This document shows, one piece after another, positions 7,281-16,776 of a stretch of DNA of 40,404 bases. The notes under the pieces were generated by a model, which saw only the letters and a list, made by a program, of their open reading frames with translations, did no database searches and was not told the DNA's origin. The first letter of the stretch is position 1; every line of letters starts with the position of its first letter. The position numbers and the translations under genes are program-made. This DNA comes from Truepera sp. (GTDB lineage: Bacteria > Deinococcota > Deinococci > Deinococcales > Trueperaceae). The stretch is from the NCBI GenBank assembly GCA_018333895.1, contig JAGXSJ010000023.1, forward strand, positions 1 through 40,404, read 5' to 3'.

Positions 7281-9251
7281 TTATAGCGCCAGCGGGCTAG
7301 CGCGCAAGGCTCGAGCCTTGGCTTGTTGCTGCAGGTGAGTGGTGAAGGCGGTCAGCGGCACACCCTTTCGTTCCGGCTCCTGACGGCTACGGAACGAAAC
7401 CTGCGCTGCTCCTTGCTCCTGGTCGCCGACGATCACTGTGTAAGGGATCTTGTACAGCTCGGCGGTACGGATCTTGGCGTTCATGCGATCCGCGCCGTCG
7501 TCGATGCTGGCGCGCAAGCCGGCCTGAGCCAAGGCCGAGGCTACCTGTCGGGCATAGGGCAGGTGCCGGTCAGCGATCGGCACGATCCGCACCTGCTCGG
7601 GGGCGAGCCACAAGGGAAAGTCGCCGGCGAAGTGCTCGGTTAAAAAGCCGACCATCCGCTCATGGGTGCTTAAGGGCGCCCGGTGGATGCACAGCGGCGT
7701 CTCAGGCTCGTTCTGGTCATTGGTAAAGTGTAGATCGAAGCGCGCGGGCTGGGCAAAATCGACCTGATTGGTGGCCAGCGTAAACTCCTTGCCGATGGCA
7801 GAGTAAATCTGCACGTCGATCTTGGGGCCGTAGAAGGCGGCTTCGTCCGGCACTTCGAGGTAGGGAACGCCGCCGTTGTCCATAGCGCGGCGCACCATGG
7901 CCTCGGTCTTGAGCCACAGCGCCTCATTGTCAACATACTTCTGGCCGAGACCTGCCTGGCTGTGGGTACTGAGGCGCATCACATAGCGCTCGATGCCGAA
8001 CAGCTTGAAGTAGTCGAGGTAGAGCTGCACCACCGCCAAGAATTCGGCTTCGAACTGCGCCTCCGAGCAGTAGATGTGGGCGTCGTTCATCTGCATGCTG
8101 CGCACCCGCATCAGGCCAAAGAGCACGCCGGACTTTTCATAGCGGTAGCAGGTGCCGTACTCGGCCAGGCGCATCGGCAGCTCGCGGTAAGAGCGTGGGC
8201 GGGCCGCAAAGATCTTATGGTGGAAGGGGCAGTTCATCGGCTTGAGGTAGTACTTGACCCCTTCTAGCTCCATCGGCGGGTACATCTCCTCAGCGTAGTA
8301 GGGCAAATGTCCGCTCTTTAAGAACAGCTGCTCCTTGGTGATGTGCGGCGTGCGCACGCGCTGGTAGCCGGCCCGCTCCTCTACCTCTTTGGCCAGCTGC
8401 TCGAGCTCTTCGATAATGACGGCGCCCCGTGGTAGCCAGAGCGGCAGGCCGGGACCGATCTCATCGTCAAAGGTGAATAGTTCTAGCTCCCGGCCAAGCT
8501 TACGGTGATCGCGCTTCTTGGCCTCCTCAAGCTGCCACAAGTGATGCTTAAGCTGCTCCTTAGTCATAAAGGCCACGCCGTAAATGCGCTGCAGCATAGG
8601 ACGCGCCTCATCGCCACGCCAGTAGGCCCCAGCGATCGACATCAGCTTAAAGTGCGGTGTCACGGCGCCGGTAGTCGGCACATGCGGACCGCGGCAGAGG
8701 TCGGTAAAACCGGCCTCACCACCCTGCTCGTAAAAGGTAAGGGCGGTCCCCTCGGGCAGCTCGGCGATCAGCTCGAGCTTATAGGGGTCGTTGAGGGCCT
8801 GATAGCGGGCGATCGCTTCGCTGCGCGGCAGCTCGTACTTGCGTAAAGCGAGGTTCTGCTTAACGATCTCACGCATCCGTGCCTCGATCTCGACCAGATC
8901 GTCGGGGGTTAAGGTGCGCGGCAGGTCAAAATCGTAGTAAAAACCGTGCTCGATTACCGGCCCGATCCCCAACCGCACACTGTGCGGGTCGGCGAAGTGC
9001 TCCCGCACGGCTTGGGCCATGACATGAGCCAGGGTATGGCGCATCAGCGCGATAACCTCAGCGTCTTGCTTAGTGACAATGGCGACCTTGGCGCCGTCAG
9101 GCAGCGCCTGAAACAGGTCGGTAAGCTGATCATCGACACGAGCGCCGATGGCCGCCTTAGCCAATCCAGGACCGATCAGCTCGGCCACCTGGCGCGGGGT
9201 GGCCCCGGCTGGAAGTTCTAGCACCTTGCCGTCGGGAAGGGTAATCTGCAT
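7281..9251 (-). CDS. thrS: Threonyl-tRNA synthetase
   Basis: 656 aa, full length. The TGS domain (residues 1-60) is followed by the editing domain with HTLAHVMAQAV (HxxxH). The class II catalytic core carries MNCPFHHKIF (zinc Cys/His), RYEKSGVLFGLMRVRSMQ and the motif-3-like HRAPLSTHERMVGFL. The C-terminal anticodon-binding domain ends with YTVIVGDQE. It charges tRNA-Thr and hydrolyses Ser-tRNA-Thr. The MQMNDAHIYC variant of the QDDAHIFC block is unusual relative to proteobacterial enzymes; I believe it fits Deinococcus/Thermus-type proteins. AGGTG 5 nt before the ATG supports the start. It is divergent from the YibE/F gene across 74 nt. Confidence 0.98.
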   Translation of the reverse strand: MQITLPDGKVLELPAGATPRQVAELIGPGLAKAAIGARVDDQLTDLFQALPDGAKVAIVTKQDAEVIALMRHTLAHVMAQAVREHFADPHSVRLGIGPVIEHGFYYDFDLPRTLTPDDLVEIEARMREIVKQNLALRKYELPRSEAIARYQALNDPYKLELIAELPEGTALTFYEQGGEAGFTDLCRGPHVPTTGAVTPHFKLMSIAGAYWRGDEARPMLQRIYGVAFMTKEQLKHHLWQLEEAKKRDHRKLGRELELFTFDDEIGPGLPLWLPRGAVIIEELEQLAKEVEERAGYQRVRTPHITKEQLFLKSGHLPYYAEEMYPPMELEGVKYYLKPMNCPFHHKIFAARPRSYRELPMRLAEYGTCYRYEKSGVLFGLMRVRSMQMNDAHIYCSEAQFEAEFLAVVQLYLDYFKLFGIERYVMRLSTHSQAGLGQKYVDNEALWLKTEAMVRRAMDNGGVPYLEVPDEAAFYGPKIDVQIYSAIGKEFTLATNQVDFAQPARFDLHFTNDQNEPETPLCIHRAPLSTHERMVGFLTEHFAGDFPLWLAPEQVRIVPIADRHLPYARQVASALAQAGLRASIDDGADRMNAKIRTAELYKIPYTVIVGDQEQGAAQVSFRSRQEPERKGVPLTAFTTHLQQQAKARALRASPLAL

Positions 9252-9313
9252 GCTTCACCTCGTAGTGACCATAGCAATGAGCAGTAACTCTACCACAGCT
9301 TCCCCGAGCAGGG

Positions 9314-9325
9314 TATTATCGCGCT
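9314..9325 (+). promoter_or_regulatory. Leaderless -10 box of the YibE/F gene
   Basis: TATTAT at 9314-9319 is followed by 6 nt and the ATG. No Shine-Dalgarno sequence is present and no clear -35 is seen. Confidence 0.6.
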
Positions 9326-10399
9326 ATGTGGAGACTTGGGTATCTCGTCATGCTCTTGCTACCTTTGGCGGTAGCGCAAGGTGACGACAGCTTCGGCTAT
9401 ATCGAAGGGCGAATTGTCGCCATCGATGAGGCCCGCAACGTGGCGATCGTCGCGCTGCCGGACCGCACAGTTGAAGCCCAGCTCGGCGGCAGCTTTTTCA
9501 TGGACCAGGGGAGCCTGCTTCCCGAGTTCCGCGCGGGGCAGCGGGTTGAGCTCTACTTTGCCCCCGGCCCTGATGGCCAGCGGCAATACAACGTTGCCGA
9601 CTGGGTAAGGCGCCCGGCGCTGCTGTGGCTGTTAGGGCTGTTTGTGTTAGTGGCGCTGGTGGTAGCGCGCGGCAAGGGGCTGCGCGCTATAATCGCTACC
9701 TCGGCCAGCCTGGTAGTAATCATCGCCTTCATCGTGCCGGGGATTCTGGCCGGTCATAATCCGCTGCTCATCTCCTTTATCGGCGCTGGCGGCATTCTGA
9801 TCTTGGCCATCTACTTTGTTCATGGTCTTAACTGGAGCACTACCGCAGCGCTACTGGGAACCCTAATCGCAGTAGCCGTTACCATGGGGCTTGGCATCGC
9901 TTTCAGCGAGCTGGCCCACCTTACCGGCATGGGCGACGACAAGGCGATGTTCATTAGCTTCGGTGCGCCGCAAATAGCCTTAAAGGGGCTGCTGCTGGCC
10001 GGGCTGGTGATAGGGGCCTTGGGGGCGCTGGCCGACATCACCATTGTGCAGGCCAGCGTGGTGCGCGAACTCGCTCACGCCAACCCGAACTTTGGCCTGC
10101 GCGAGCTCTACCGGCGGGCCATGAAGGTAGGGCTTGAACATGTCGGCTCGCTAATCGACACCTTGGTGTTGGCCTATACCGGAGCAGCCCTGCCGCTGTT
10201 GGTGTTGCTTAATCTCGGCGAGGTCGGGACCATCCGAGCGCTTAATCTGGAGCTGGTGGCCACCGAGATAGTGCGCATCCTGGTCGGCTCGATCGGGCTG
10301 ATCCTGGCCGTTCCCTTAACCACCTTGCTGGCAGCGCTGCTCTTTCGCGGTGATCGGCTACCCGGCAAGCCTGGGCTCGAGCACGGCCATAAACACTGA
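9326..10399 (+). CDS. YibE/F family membrane protein
   Basis: 357 aa. A hydrophobic N-terminus (LGYLVMLLLPLAVAQ) looks like a signal peptide. A soluble beta-rich part (residues about 20-95, FGYIEGRIVAIDEARNVAIV) follows, then about seven to eight membrane helices starting at ALLWLLGLFVLVALVVARGKG. The GALGALADITIVQASVV and HVGSLIDTLVLAYTGAALPLL segments are typical of YibE/F proteins. The function of the family is not established, though a transport role is often assumed. It is convergent with the mutase gene, leaving 21 nt that contain the small palindrome GGGGTAACCCC (10410-10420). Confidence 0.88.
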   Translation: MWRLGYLVMLLLPLAVAQGDDSFGYIEGRIVAIDEARNVAIVALPDRTVEAQLGGSFFMDQGSLLPEFRAGQRVELYFAPGPDGQRQYNVADWVRRPALLWLLGLFVLVALVVARGKGLRAIIATSASLVVIIAFIVPGILAGHNPLLISFIGAGGILILAIYFVHGLNWSTTAALLGTLIAVAVTMGLGIAFSELAHLTGMGDDKAMFISFGAPQIALKGLLLAGLVIGALGALADITIVQASVVRELAHANPNFGLRELYRRAMKVGLEHVGSLIDTLVLAYTGAALPLLVLLNLGEVGTIRALNLELVATEIVRILVGSIGLILAVPLTTLLAALLFRGDRLPGKPGLEHGHKH

Positions 10400-10420
10400 C
10401 CATCCTCTCGGGGTAACCCC

Positions 10421-11938
<1,518 letters not shown>

Positions 11939-11950
11939 GCTATCAGTATA
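11939..11950 (-). promoter_or_regulatory. Leaderless -10 box of the mutase gene
   Basis: On the minus strand TATACT (11945-11950) is followed by GATAGC and the ATG. A weak TTAAGC (11969-11974) is 18 nt further upstream. Confidence 0.6.
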
Positions 11951-12054
11951 GCGTCAGGTTGCCTAAAGGCTTAATCTCATAAGGCGCAGACGGCGAAGCG
12001 CTTAGTGACTGGTAGCAGGCGCCAACTCAAGAGTCTTGGTGGGACTAAGGGAAT

Positions 12055-13746
12055 CTAGCCAGTAACAGCGCCCTGTGCAGCGCTCCCCACCAGCTTGGCG
12101 TATTTAGCCAGCACGCCCTGGGTGTAACGGGCTGGCGGGGGTTGCCAGGCGGCGCGGCGGCGCGCGATCTCTTCGTCGGGCACATTGAGTTGCAGCAAGC
12201 GCCGCTCGGCGTCCAAAGTCACCGAGTCGCCCTCATGCACTAGAGCGATGGTGCCACCTACCGCCGCTTCCGGCGCCACATGACCGACCACCATGCCGTA
12301 GGTGCCGCCGGAGAAGCGGCCATCGGTAATGAGCCCCACGCTATCGCCCAGCCCTTGGCCGACCAGGGCAGCGGTGGGCGAGAGCATCTCGCGCATCCCC
12401 GGCCCTCCTTTGGGGCCTTCGTAGCGGATCACCACCACCTCGCCAGCTTTGATCTGCCGCGCCAGGATCGCCGCCATGCACTCCTCTTCGCAGTCAAACA
12501 CTCGCGCCGGGCCAGTAACCTTCGGGACCCTCACACCGCTGGTCTTAGCTAGCGCCCCCTCCTCGGCCAGATTGCCCTTGAGAATGGCTAAGTGGCCGTG
12601 CGGGTAGACCGGCTTCGACCAGGGGCGGATCACGTCCTGGTCAGGGCGTGGTTCCTCGGGCACGTCGCGCAGGACTTCGGCCAGGGTCTGCCCGGTGATA
12701 GTCAGCGCTTCGCCGTGCAGTAGGCCATTAACCAGTAGCATCTTCATCACCTGTGGAACGCCGCCGGCCTGGTGCAGATCGGTAGCCACGTAACGCCCGG
12801 AGGGTTTTAAGTTGCACAGCACCGGCACGCGCCGACCAAAGGAATCGAAATCATCCAGGGTGAGCTTCACCCCGGCCGCGTAGGCGATGGCCGGCAGGTG
12901 CAGCACGGCGTTGGTGGAACCGCCGAGGGCCATCAGCAGGGCCAGCGCGTTCTCAAAGGCAGCACGGGTGAGGATATCGCGCGGCAAGATCTGTCTCTTG
13001 ATGGCTTCAACCAACACTTTGCCGGACTGCGCCGCGCTGTCGGCCTTCTCTGGGTCTTCGGCGGCCATGGTCGAGGAGTAGGGCAGGCTCATACCCATAG
13101 CCTCAAAGAGCGAGGCCATAGTGTTGGCGGTGTACATGCCGCCGCAGGAGCCCACTCCCGGACAGGAGCGACGTTCGATTTCAAGCAGCTCATGCTCGTC
13201 GATCTTGTTGGCGATATACTCGCCTACCGCCTCAAAAGCGCTGACGATGGTGAGGTCGCGGCCCTGGTAATGGCCCGGCTTGATGGTGCCGCCATAAACG
13301 AAGATGGCCGGGATATTCACGCGGGCAATGGCAATCAGCGCCCCCGGCATGTTCTTGTCACAGCCGCCGATCGCCAGCACACCGTCCATGCTCTGGCCGT
13401 TGCAGACAGTCTCGATCGAGTCGGCAATGACCTCGCGCGACACCAGCGAGTATTTCATGCCCTCAGTACCCATGGCGATGCCGTCCGAGATGGTAATGGT
13501 GCCAAATAGTTGCGGCATGGCTCCGGCTTCTTGTAGTGAGGTCTCGGCGCGCACTGCTAGCGCTCCGATCCCAGCATTGCAGGGCGTAATCGTGCTATGG
13601 GCGTTGGCTATGCCTACAATCGGCTTGTTGAAATCATGGTCACCAAAGCCTACCGCCCGCAATAGCGCGCGGTTAGGGGAGCGCTCGACTCCTTCGGTGG
13701 CAAACTTGCTGCGAGGATTAAGGGGAGGGGTGCGGGATGAAGTCAT
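12055..13746 (-). CDS. ilvD: Dihydroxy-acid dehydratase
   Basis: 563 aa, the family's usual length. It catalyses the third common step of valine, isoleucine and leucine/pantothenate synthesis. Visible signatures are [22 protein letters not shown] and [17 protein letters not shown], whose Cys ligate the Fe-S cluster, a central [14 protein letters not shown], and [21 protein letters not shown] near the C-terminus. It is cytoplasmic. No other ilv genes are in the window, so it appears to be a stand-alone gene here. It has its own promoter (TTGGCA, 18 nt, TAAGAT) with the -10 box 6 nt before the ATG. Confidence 0.97.
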   Translation of the reverse strand: MTSSRTPPLNPRSKFATEGVERSPNRALLRAVGFGDHDFNKPIVGIANAHSTITPCNAGIGALAVRAETSLQEAGAMPQLFGTITISDGIAMGTEGMKYSLVSREVIADSIETVCNGQSMDGVLAIGGCDKNMPGALIAIARVNIPAIFVYGGTIKPGHYQGRDLTIVSAFEAVGEYIANKIDEHELLEIERRSCPGVGSCGGMYTANTMASLFEAMGMSLPYSSTMAAEDPEKADSAAQSGKVLVEAIKRQILPRDILTRAAFENALALLMALGGSTNAVLHLPAIAYAAGVKLTLDDFDSFGRRVPVLCNLKPSGRYVATDLHQAGGVPQVMKMLLVNGLLHGEALTITGQTLAEVLRDVPEEPRPDQDVIRPWSKPVYPHGHLAILKGNLAEEGALAKTSGVRVPKVTGPARVFDCEEECMAAILARQIKAGEVVVIRYEGPKGGPGMREMLSPTAALVGQGLGDSVGLITDGRFSGGTYGMVVGHVAPEAAVGGTIALVHEGDSVTLDAERRLLQLNVPDEEIARRRAAWQPPPARYTQGVLAKYAKLVGSAAQGAVTG

Positions 13747-13782
13747 ACGGTCATCTTAACGGCTAGCTCGCGGTATTGCCAA
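13747..13782 (-). promoter_or_regulatory. Promoter of ilvD, leaderless
   Basis: On the minus strand TTGGCA (13777-13782), an 18-nt spacer and TAAGAT (13753-13758) are followed by 6 nt and the ATG. This is one of the better two-part examples of the leaderless layout in the window. Confidence 0.65.
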
Positions 13783-13799
13783 GGCGCCCAGCCGATACA

Positions 13800-15089
13800 C
13801 TAAAATAGCCCGCGGCCGGGTTTGCGCATCATCTGCTTGAATAGCTTCTTCATCTGCTCGTAGTTCTTCATGAGCCGGTTAACGTCCTGCACGGTGGTCC
13901 CTGAGCCTGCCGCAATGCGCTTGCGGCGGCTGGCGTTAAGCAGGTCCGGCCTTATCCGTTCGCGCTCGGTCATCGACGAGATGATCGCTTCGACCCGTGC
14001 CAGCTCACGCTCATCGATGTCAGCGCCGGCAGGCAACATCCGGTTGGCCCCCGGAACCATCTTGAGTATGTCGGTAAACGAGCCCATCTTCTTGAGGCGG
14101 CGCATCTGCGTGAGCATATCCTGCAGCGAAAAGTCCTTGAGGCTCAGCTCGGCCTCATCACCTTCTACCGCCTTGGCCTTTTCGATCAAGGTCAGCACAT
14201 CGCCCATACCCAGGATGCGACCCGCTAAGCGATCGGGATAGAAGGGCTCGAGCCCATCGATCTTCTCGCCCATGCCGGCAAAATAGATCGGTTTGCCGGT
14301 GACCTGCCGGGCTGACAGCGCCGCCCCGCCACGTGCGTCGCCATCGAGTTTGGTCATAATCAGCCCGCTCACCCCGATACGAGAATCGAAGGTGGTAGCT
14401 ACCGGCAGCGACTGCTGGCCGGTCATGGCATCGACTACTAGCATGGTTTCGCTCGGCTGCAAGGCCGCTTTTAGTTCGGCTAGCTCCTGCATCAAGCGCT
14501 CGTCGATCTGCAAGCGCCCGGCGGTATCGACGATGACCAGGTCGCGGAAGTTAGTGCGCAGATAGCTTTGCAGCTTGTCTTTGGTTCGGCTAACCGGCTC
14601 GTTATCCTCGACTTCCAGCACCGGCACACCGACCTGCGCGCCGAGCACCCTGAGCTGCTCCCGTGCTGCCGGGCGCTGGGTATCGGCGGCTAGTAGCAAC
14701 GGCCTGCGCCCCTGCGCCTTGTACTTGTAGGCCAGCTTGCCGGCAGTGGTGGTCTTGCCTGCTCCTTGCAACCCCATCAACAGCCAGACGTTGCCGTCGT
14801 TTTTCAGCGTGGGCTGCACCGCCTTGCCGCCAAGCAGCGCGACTAACTCCTCATGGACGATGGCGATCACGCGCTGATCGGGGTTGAGCGACATTAACAC
14901 CTCAGACCCGACCGCTTTTTCTTGCACCCGCTGGGTAAACGCTTTGGCGACCTCGAGGTTGACATCAGCCTCAAGGAGCGCCATGCGCACCTCGCGCAGA
15001 GCCGCCTTAACCTCGGCTTCGCTGAGTTTGCCGCGCCCGCGCAGCGAGCTGAATACCTCTTGCAGCCTGTCACCTAGACCTTGAAACAT
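13800..15089 (-). CDS. ffh: Signal recognition particle protein Ffh (SRP54)
   Basis: 429 aa. The N and G domains carry [15 protein letters not shown] (P-loop), [24 protein letters not shown] and [14 protein letters not shown]. The C-terminal M domain is Met-rich and ends with the RNA-binding [20 protein letters not shown] helix and a [12 protein letters not shown] tail. It binds signal sequences and 4.5S RNA and delivers nascent chains to FtsY at the membrane. GAGG lies 5 nt before the ATG. It is transcribed away from the tRNA-Ala gene. At 429 aa it is slightly short but complete in every domain. Confidence 0.97.
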   Translation of the reverse strand: MFQGLGDRLQEVFSSLRGRGKLSEAEVKAALREVRMALLEADVNLEVAKAFTQRVQEKAVGSEVLMSLNPDQRVIAIVHEELVALLGGKAVQPTLKNDGNVWLLMGLQGAGKTTTAGKLAYKYKAQGRRPLLLAADTQRPAAREQLRVLGAQVGVPVLEVEDNEPVSRTKDKLQSYLRTNFRDLVIVDTAGRLQIDERLMQELAELKAALQPSETMLVVDAMTGQQSLPVATTFDSRIGVSGLIMTKLDGDARGGAALSARQVTGKPIYFAGMGEKIDGLEPFYPDRLAGRILGMGDVLTLIEKAKAVEGDEAELSLKDFSLQDMLTQMRRLKKMGSFTDILKMVPGANRMLPAGADIDERELARVEAIISSMTERERIRPDLLNASRRKRIAAGSGTTVQDVNRLMKNYEQMKKLFKQMMRKPGRGLF

Positions 15090-15125
15090 ATCTGCCTCGT
15101 GTCAGCCTCTCCCCCGACCGCCCTA

Positions 15126-15154
15126 AGGCTAGCGAAAAGAGGGGCAAAGGTCAA
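15126..15154 (-). promoter_or_regulatory. Promoter of ffh
   Basis: On the minus strand TTGACC (15149-15154), a 17-nt spacer and TAGCCT (15126-15131). The start would leave a leader of about 30 nt containing the GAGG ribosome site, so this gene is leadered. Confidence 0.6.
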
Positions 15155-15170
15155 GGAACTGAGCGCCAAA

Positions 15171-15199
15171 TTGACATTTGCCGGGTGAGCGCTTACACT
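15171..15199 (+). promoter_or_regulatory. Promoter of tRNA-Ala
   Basis: TTGACA (15171-15176), exactly 17 nt, and TACACT (15194-15199), with the tRNA 5' end 11 nt downstream. It is the only -35 exactly matching TTGACA besides that of higBA. Confidence 0.85.
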
Positions 15200-15210
15200 A
15201 GCTCTTGCCT

Positions 15211-15287
<77 letters not shown>

Positions 15288-15302
15288 GTCAGGGACGCAA
15301 AA

Positions 15303-15326
15303 ACGCCCGGTTATGGAGCCGGGTGT
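15303..15326 (+). terminator. Likely terminator after tRNA-Ala
   Basis: An 8-bp stem ACGCCCGG/CCGGGTGT with an 8-nt loop is followed by TCGTCTTT, a short T-rich tail. It sits 16 nt after the CCA and just before the end of the convergent RES toxin gene, so it may serve both. Confidence 0.6.
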
Positions 15327-15344
15327 TCGTCTTTAGTTGGCCGC

Positions 15345-15860
15345 TTAACTGCCCCGTTCGCCCACGGCAACCAGCGTAGCAATACGCTCATCGAAGTGAA
15401 AGCGCTGAGGCGCGCCGATTCGGAAGGCGTCAAAGGTGGGATGTAGGGGGTTAATGAGGTAGCTAAACTGACTCGGAATGATGGCGCTGGGCACCCTCAG
15501 CACAAGCGAGGCACGCCGCTCGCTCCAGTTGTTGCCAATGAGCTGGGTCGCTTTCAGGGGCTGAGCATGCCAGTCTGGCGGCACCGGCTTGCGGTTCCAG
15601 TCCAGCGGCAAAGCGGCGTTGGGCAAGAAGGTGCTCTCCTCTTCCTCGAAGGTGAAGCTATATACCCAGAGGCCCTCGAGCCCTTTCACGGATCGGGTAT
15701 GCACCAAACGCTCGAGCGCCGCCAGGGCGATGGAGTCCGAGGCGTAGACTATTCTCACGCCGGGCCCGTTCCAGCGGCCCCCATGTCTGGCCGCACCAAG
15801 GCCGCTGAAGGCGTCTTCAGGCCGGTGGTGAGGCTCGCTGCAGAGCCGATAAACCTTCAG
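15345..15860 (-). CDS. RES-domain toxin of an Xre/RES TA pair
   Basis: About 171 aa. The RES signature is complete: the VYRLCSEP start strand, FSGLGAARHGGRWNGPG, IVYASDSIALAALERLVH, then NNWSERRASLVLRVPSAII and the RFHFDERI end. RES toxins destroy NAD+ (glycohydrolase or phosphorylase activity) and are neutralised by the upstream Xre partner. The start is a problem. No ATG, GTG or TTG lies in the right frame near the RES domain. A CTG at 15858-15860 overlaps the antitoxin TGA as CTGA and places VYRL at the N-terminus, so I choose it. The first ATG in frame (15977) would add 39 residues that overlap the antitoxin gene and look nothing like RES. Confidence 0.82.
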   Translation of the reverse strand: MKVYRLCSEPHHRPEDAFSGLGAARHGGRWNGPGVRIVYASDSIALAALERLVHTRSVKGLEGLWVYSFTFEEEESTFLPNAALPLDWNRKPVPPDWHAQPLKATQLIGNNWSERRASLVLRVPSAIIPSQFSYLINPLHPTFDAFRIGAPQRFHFDERIATLVAVGERGS

Positions 15861-16303
15861 AGATAGACCCCGTCGGCAATCTGCTCGAAGTAGCGTTTCA
15901 CAGCTTCCAGGCCCGGGGTAGTGGCAGCAAGCTCGAGCGGGACCCGACCGAGTTGGGCATTGGGCGTCCGGAGCCAACGCCTGGCATCGTCGGGGTCGCC
16001 AATGCTCCGCTCCGCTGCGCCGAGAAGCTCTCTTATCTGATAGAGGCGGTTCGATTCCAGCGGGTTCAGCCGGCCACCACGCCGCCGACTCAGGGTGCTG
16101 CGGCTGATGCCCAGCACGCTGGCGAGTTGCTGCTGCGTCACGCCAAGGGTTTCGCTCAGCAGCTCGAACGCTTCGAACGGATAGCCCGCTTCGATTTGCG
16201 AGATCTCGTCAAAGAGGCTTCGCCCTGAGGGCTCAGCCCGAAGGGAGGCTTCCCGAGGAGCAGTATCGCTAGACTCGAGGGTAGGTGCAAAGGTACGCAT
16301 CAT
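15857..16303 (-). CDS. Xre-type antitoxin with DUF2384 (MbcA/ParS) domain
   Basis: 148 aa from the chosen ATG. An N-terminal region of about 35 residues is followed by a helix-turn-helix, LGVTQQQLASVLGISRSTLSR, and the DUF2384 module with NRLYQIRELLGAAERSIGDPDDARRWLRTPN, PLELAATTPGLEAVKRYFEQI. The C-terminus normally plugs the RES active site and the HTH represses the operon. An ATG at 16318 would add five residues, but 16303 sits exactly 6 nt after TATCAT, so the leaderless start is preferred. It overlaps the toxin by 4 nt. The pair lies immediately downstream of tRNA-Ala, a common spot for acquired modules. Confidence 0.88.
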   Translation of the reverse strand: MMRTFAPTLESSDTAPREASLRAEPSGRSLFDEISQIEAGYPFEAFELLSETLGVTQQQLASVLGISRSTLSRRRGGRLNPLESNRLYQIRELLGAAERSIGDPDDARRWLRTPNAQLGRVPLELAATTPGLEAVKRYFEQIADGVYL

Positions 16304-16316
16304 GCTCAGATGATAC
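16298..16316 (-). promoter_or_regulatory. Promoter and operator of the Xre/RES operon
   Basis: TATCAT (16310-16315, minus strand) stands 6 nt before the ATG. ATCAT (16299-16303) and ATGAT (16310-16314), read on the plus strand, form an inverted repeat with a 6-nt spacer that covers both the -10 box and the start codon. This is a likely autoregulation site for the HTH antitoxin. Confidence 0.5.
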
Positions 16317-16403
16317 ATTAAAGTTGGTCATATGGGAAGTGTGCTCCGCCCGCAAAACGACAGAGTACGGTCGACCATTGACTCAAGTTGCACCGCTTTG
16401 GTT

Positions 16404-16528
16404 CAGCTTCCTTGCTCGAGCGTCTCCCAACGTGGGTGCTTAGCGCTCTCTAGCTGACTCACAGCGGCTTGCGTGATTCCCATGCGCTGCGCGACGTCCG
16501 CTTGGGAGAGTCCATCGCGTTTCTTGGC
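16404..16528 (-). pseudogene. Decayed XRE helix-turn-helix fragment
   Basis: On the minus strand, 40 codons after a TAG encode an HTH core: GLSQADVAQRMGITQAAVSQ, then LESAKHPRWETLEQGS and TGA. This matches the XRE domain of HigA-like antitoxins but lacks the N-terminal helix and stops where the last helix should begin. The next codons past the stop (TKAVQLE) still resemble the missing tail, so decay is recent. It is read in the same frame as the small protein upstream, separated only by its TAG. Confidence 0.7.
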
Positions 16529-16675
16529 CTACTTGAACCACCTACGAAACGCCCTGCCGGTGATTTTGCCGGCAGCTCGCCGGGCTATGCGTTGGCCCAC
16601 ACTGCCACGCTTGACGGCGTTAATGTCACCCAACAACCGAGCTAGCCAGTAGAGAAAGCTTCGAGTCTTGTTCAT
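16529..16675 (-). CDS. Conserved small basic protein (48 aa)
   Basis: 48 aa beginning MNKTRSFLYWLARLLGD and continuing with an arginine/lysine-rich second half, ending GRAFRRWFK. AAGGAGAGG directly precedes the ATG, so translation is well supported. I recognise the pattern as one met in many bacteria as a small hypothetical protein, but no function is known to me. It has one amphipathic N-terminal helix, a net strong positive charge and no Cys. It could bind nucleic acid or membranes, which is speculation. The TAG at its end is followed in frame by an XRE fragment. Confidence 0.7.
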   Translation of the reverse strand: MNKTRSFLYWLARLLGDINAVKRGSVGQRIARRAAGKITGRAFRRWFK

Positions 16676-16765
16676 ACCTCTCCTTGCCGAGCTAGAGCTC
16701 AGCCTAGCATAAGTCGCCGGGCTAGGGCTGCCCTGCTCGGGACAAAGCCCAGCGGCCCGTCAGAG

Positions 16766-16776
16766 TATACTGGCCC
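16766..16776 (+). promoter_or_regulatory. Leaderless -10 box of the GGDEF gene
   Basis: TATACT (16766-16771) is followed by 5 nt and the ATG at 16777. No Shine-Dalgarno sequence is present. Confidence 0.6.

Noticed and set aside
10410-10420. GGGGTAACCCC as a bidirectional terminator
   Set aside because: Stem of only four pairs with a 3-nt loop and no T tract; noted, not called.
12898-13509. 203-aa open frame antisense to ilvD
   Set aside because: Mirror frame of a GC-rich conserved gene; its sequence follows ilvD codons and has no family features.
15861-15977. RES toxin starting at the upstream ATG 15977
   Set aside because: It would add 39 residues overlapping the antitoxin gene in another frame, unlike any RES N-terminus.
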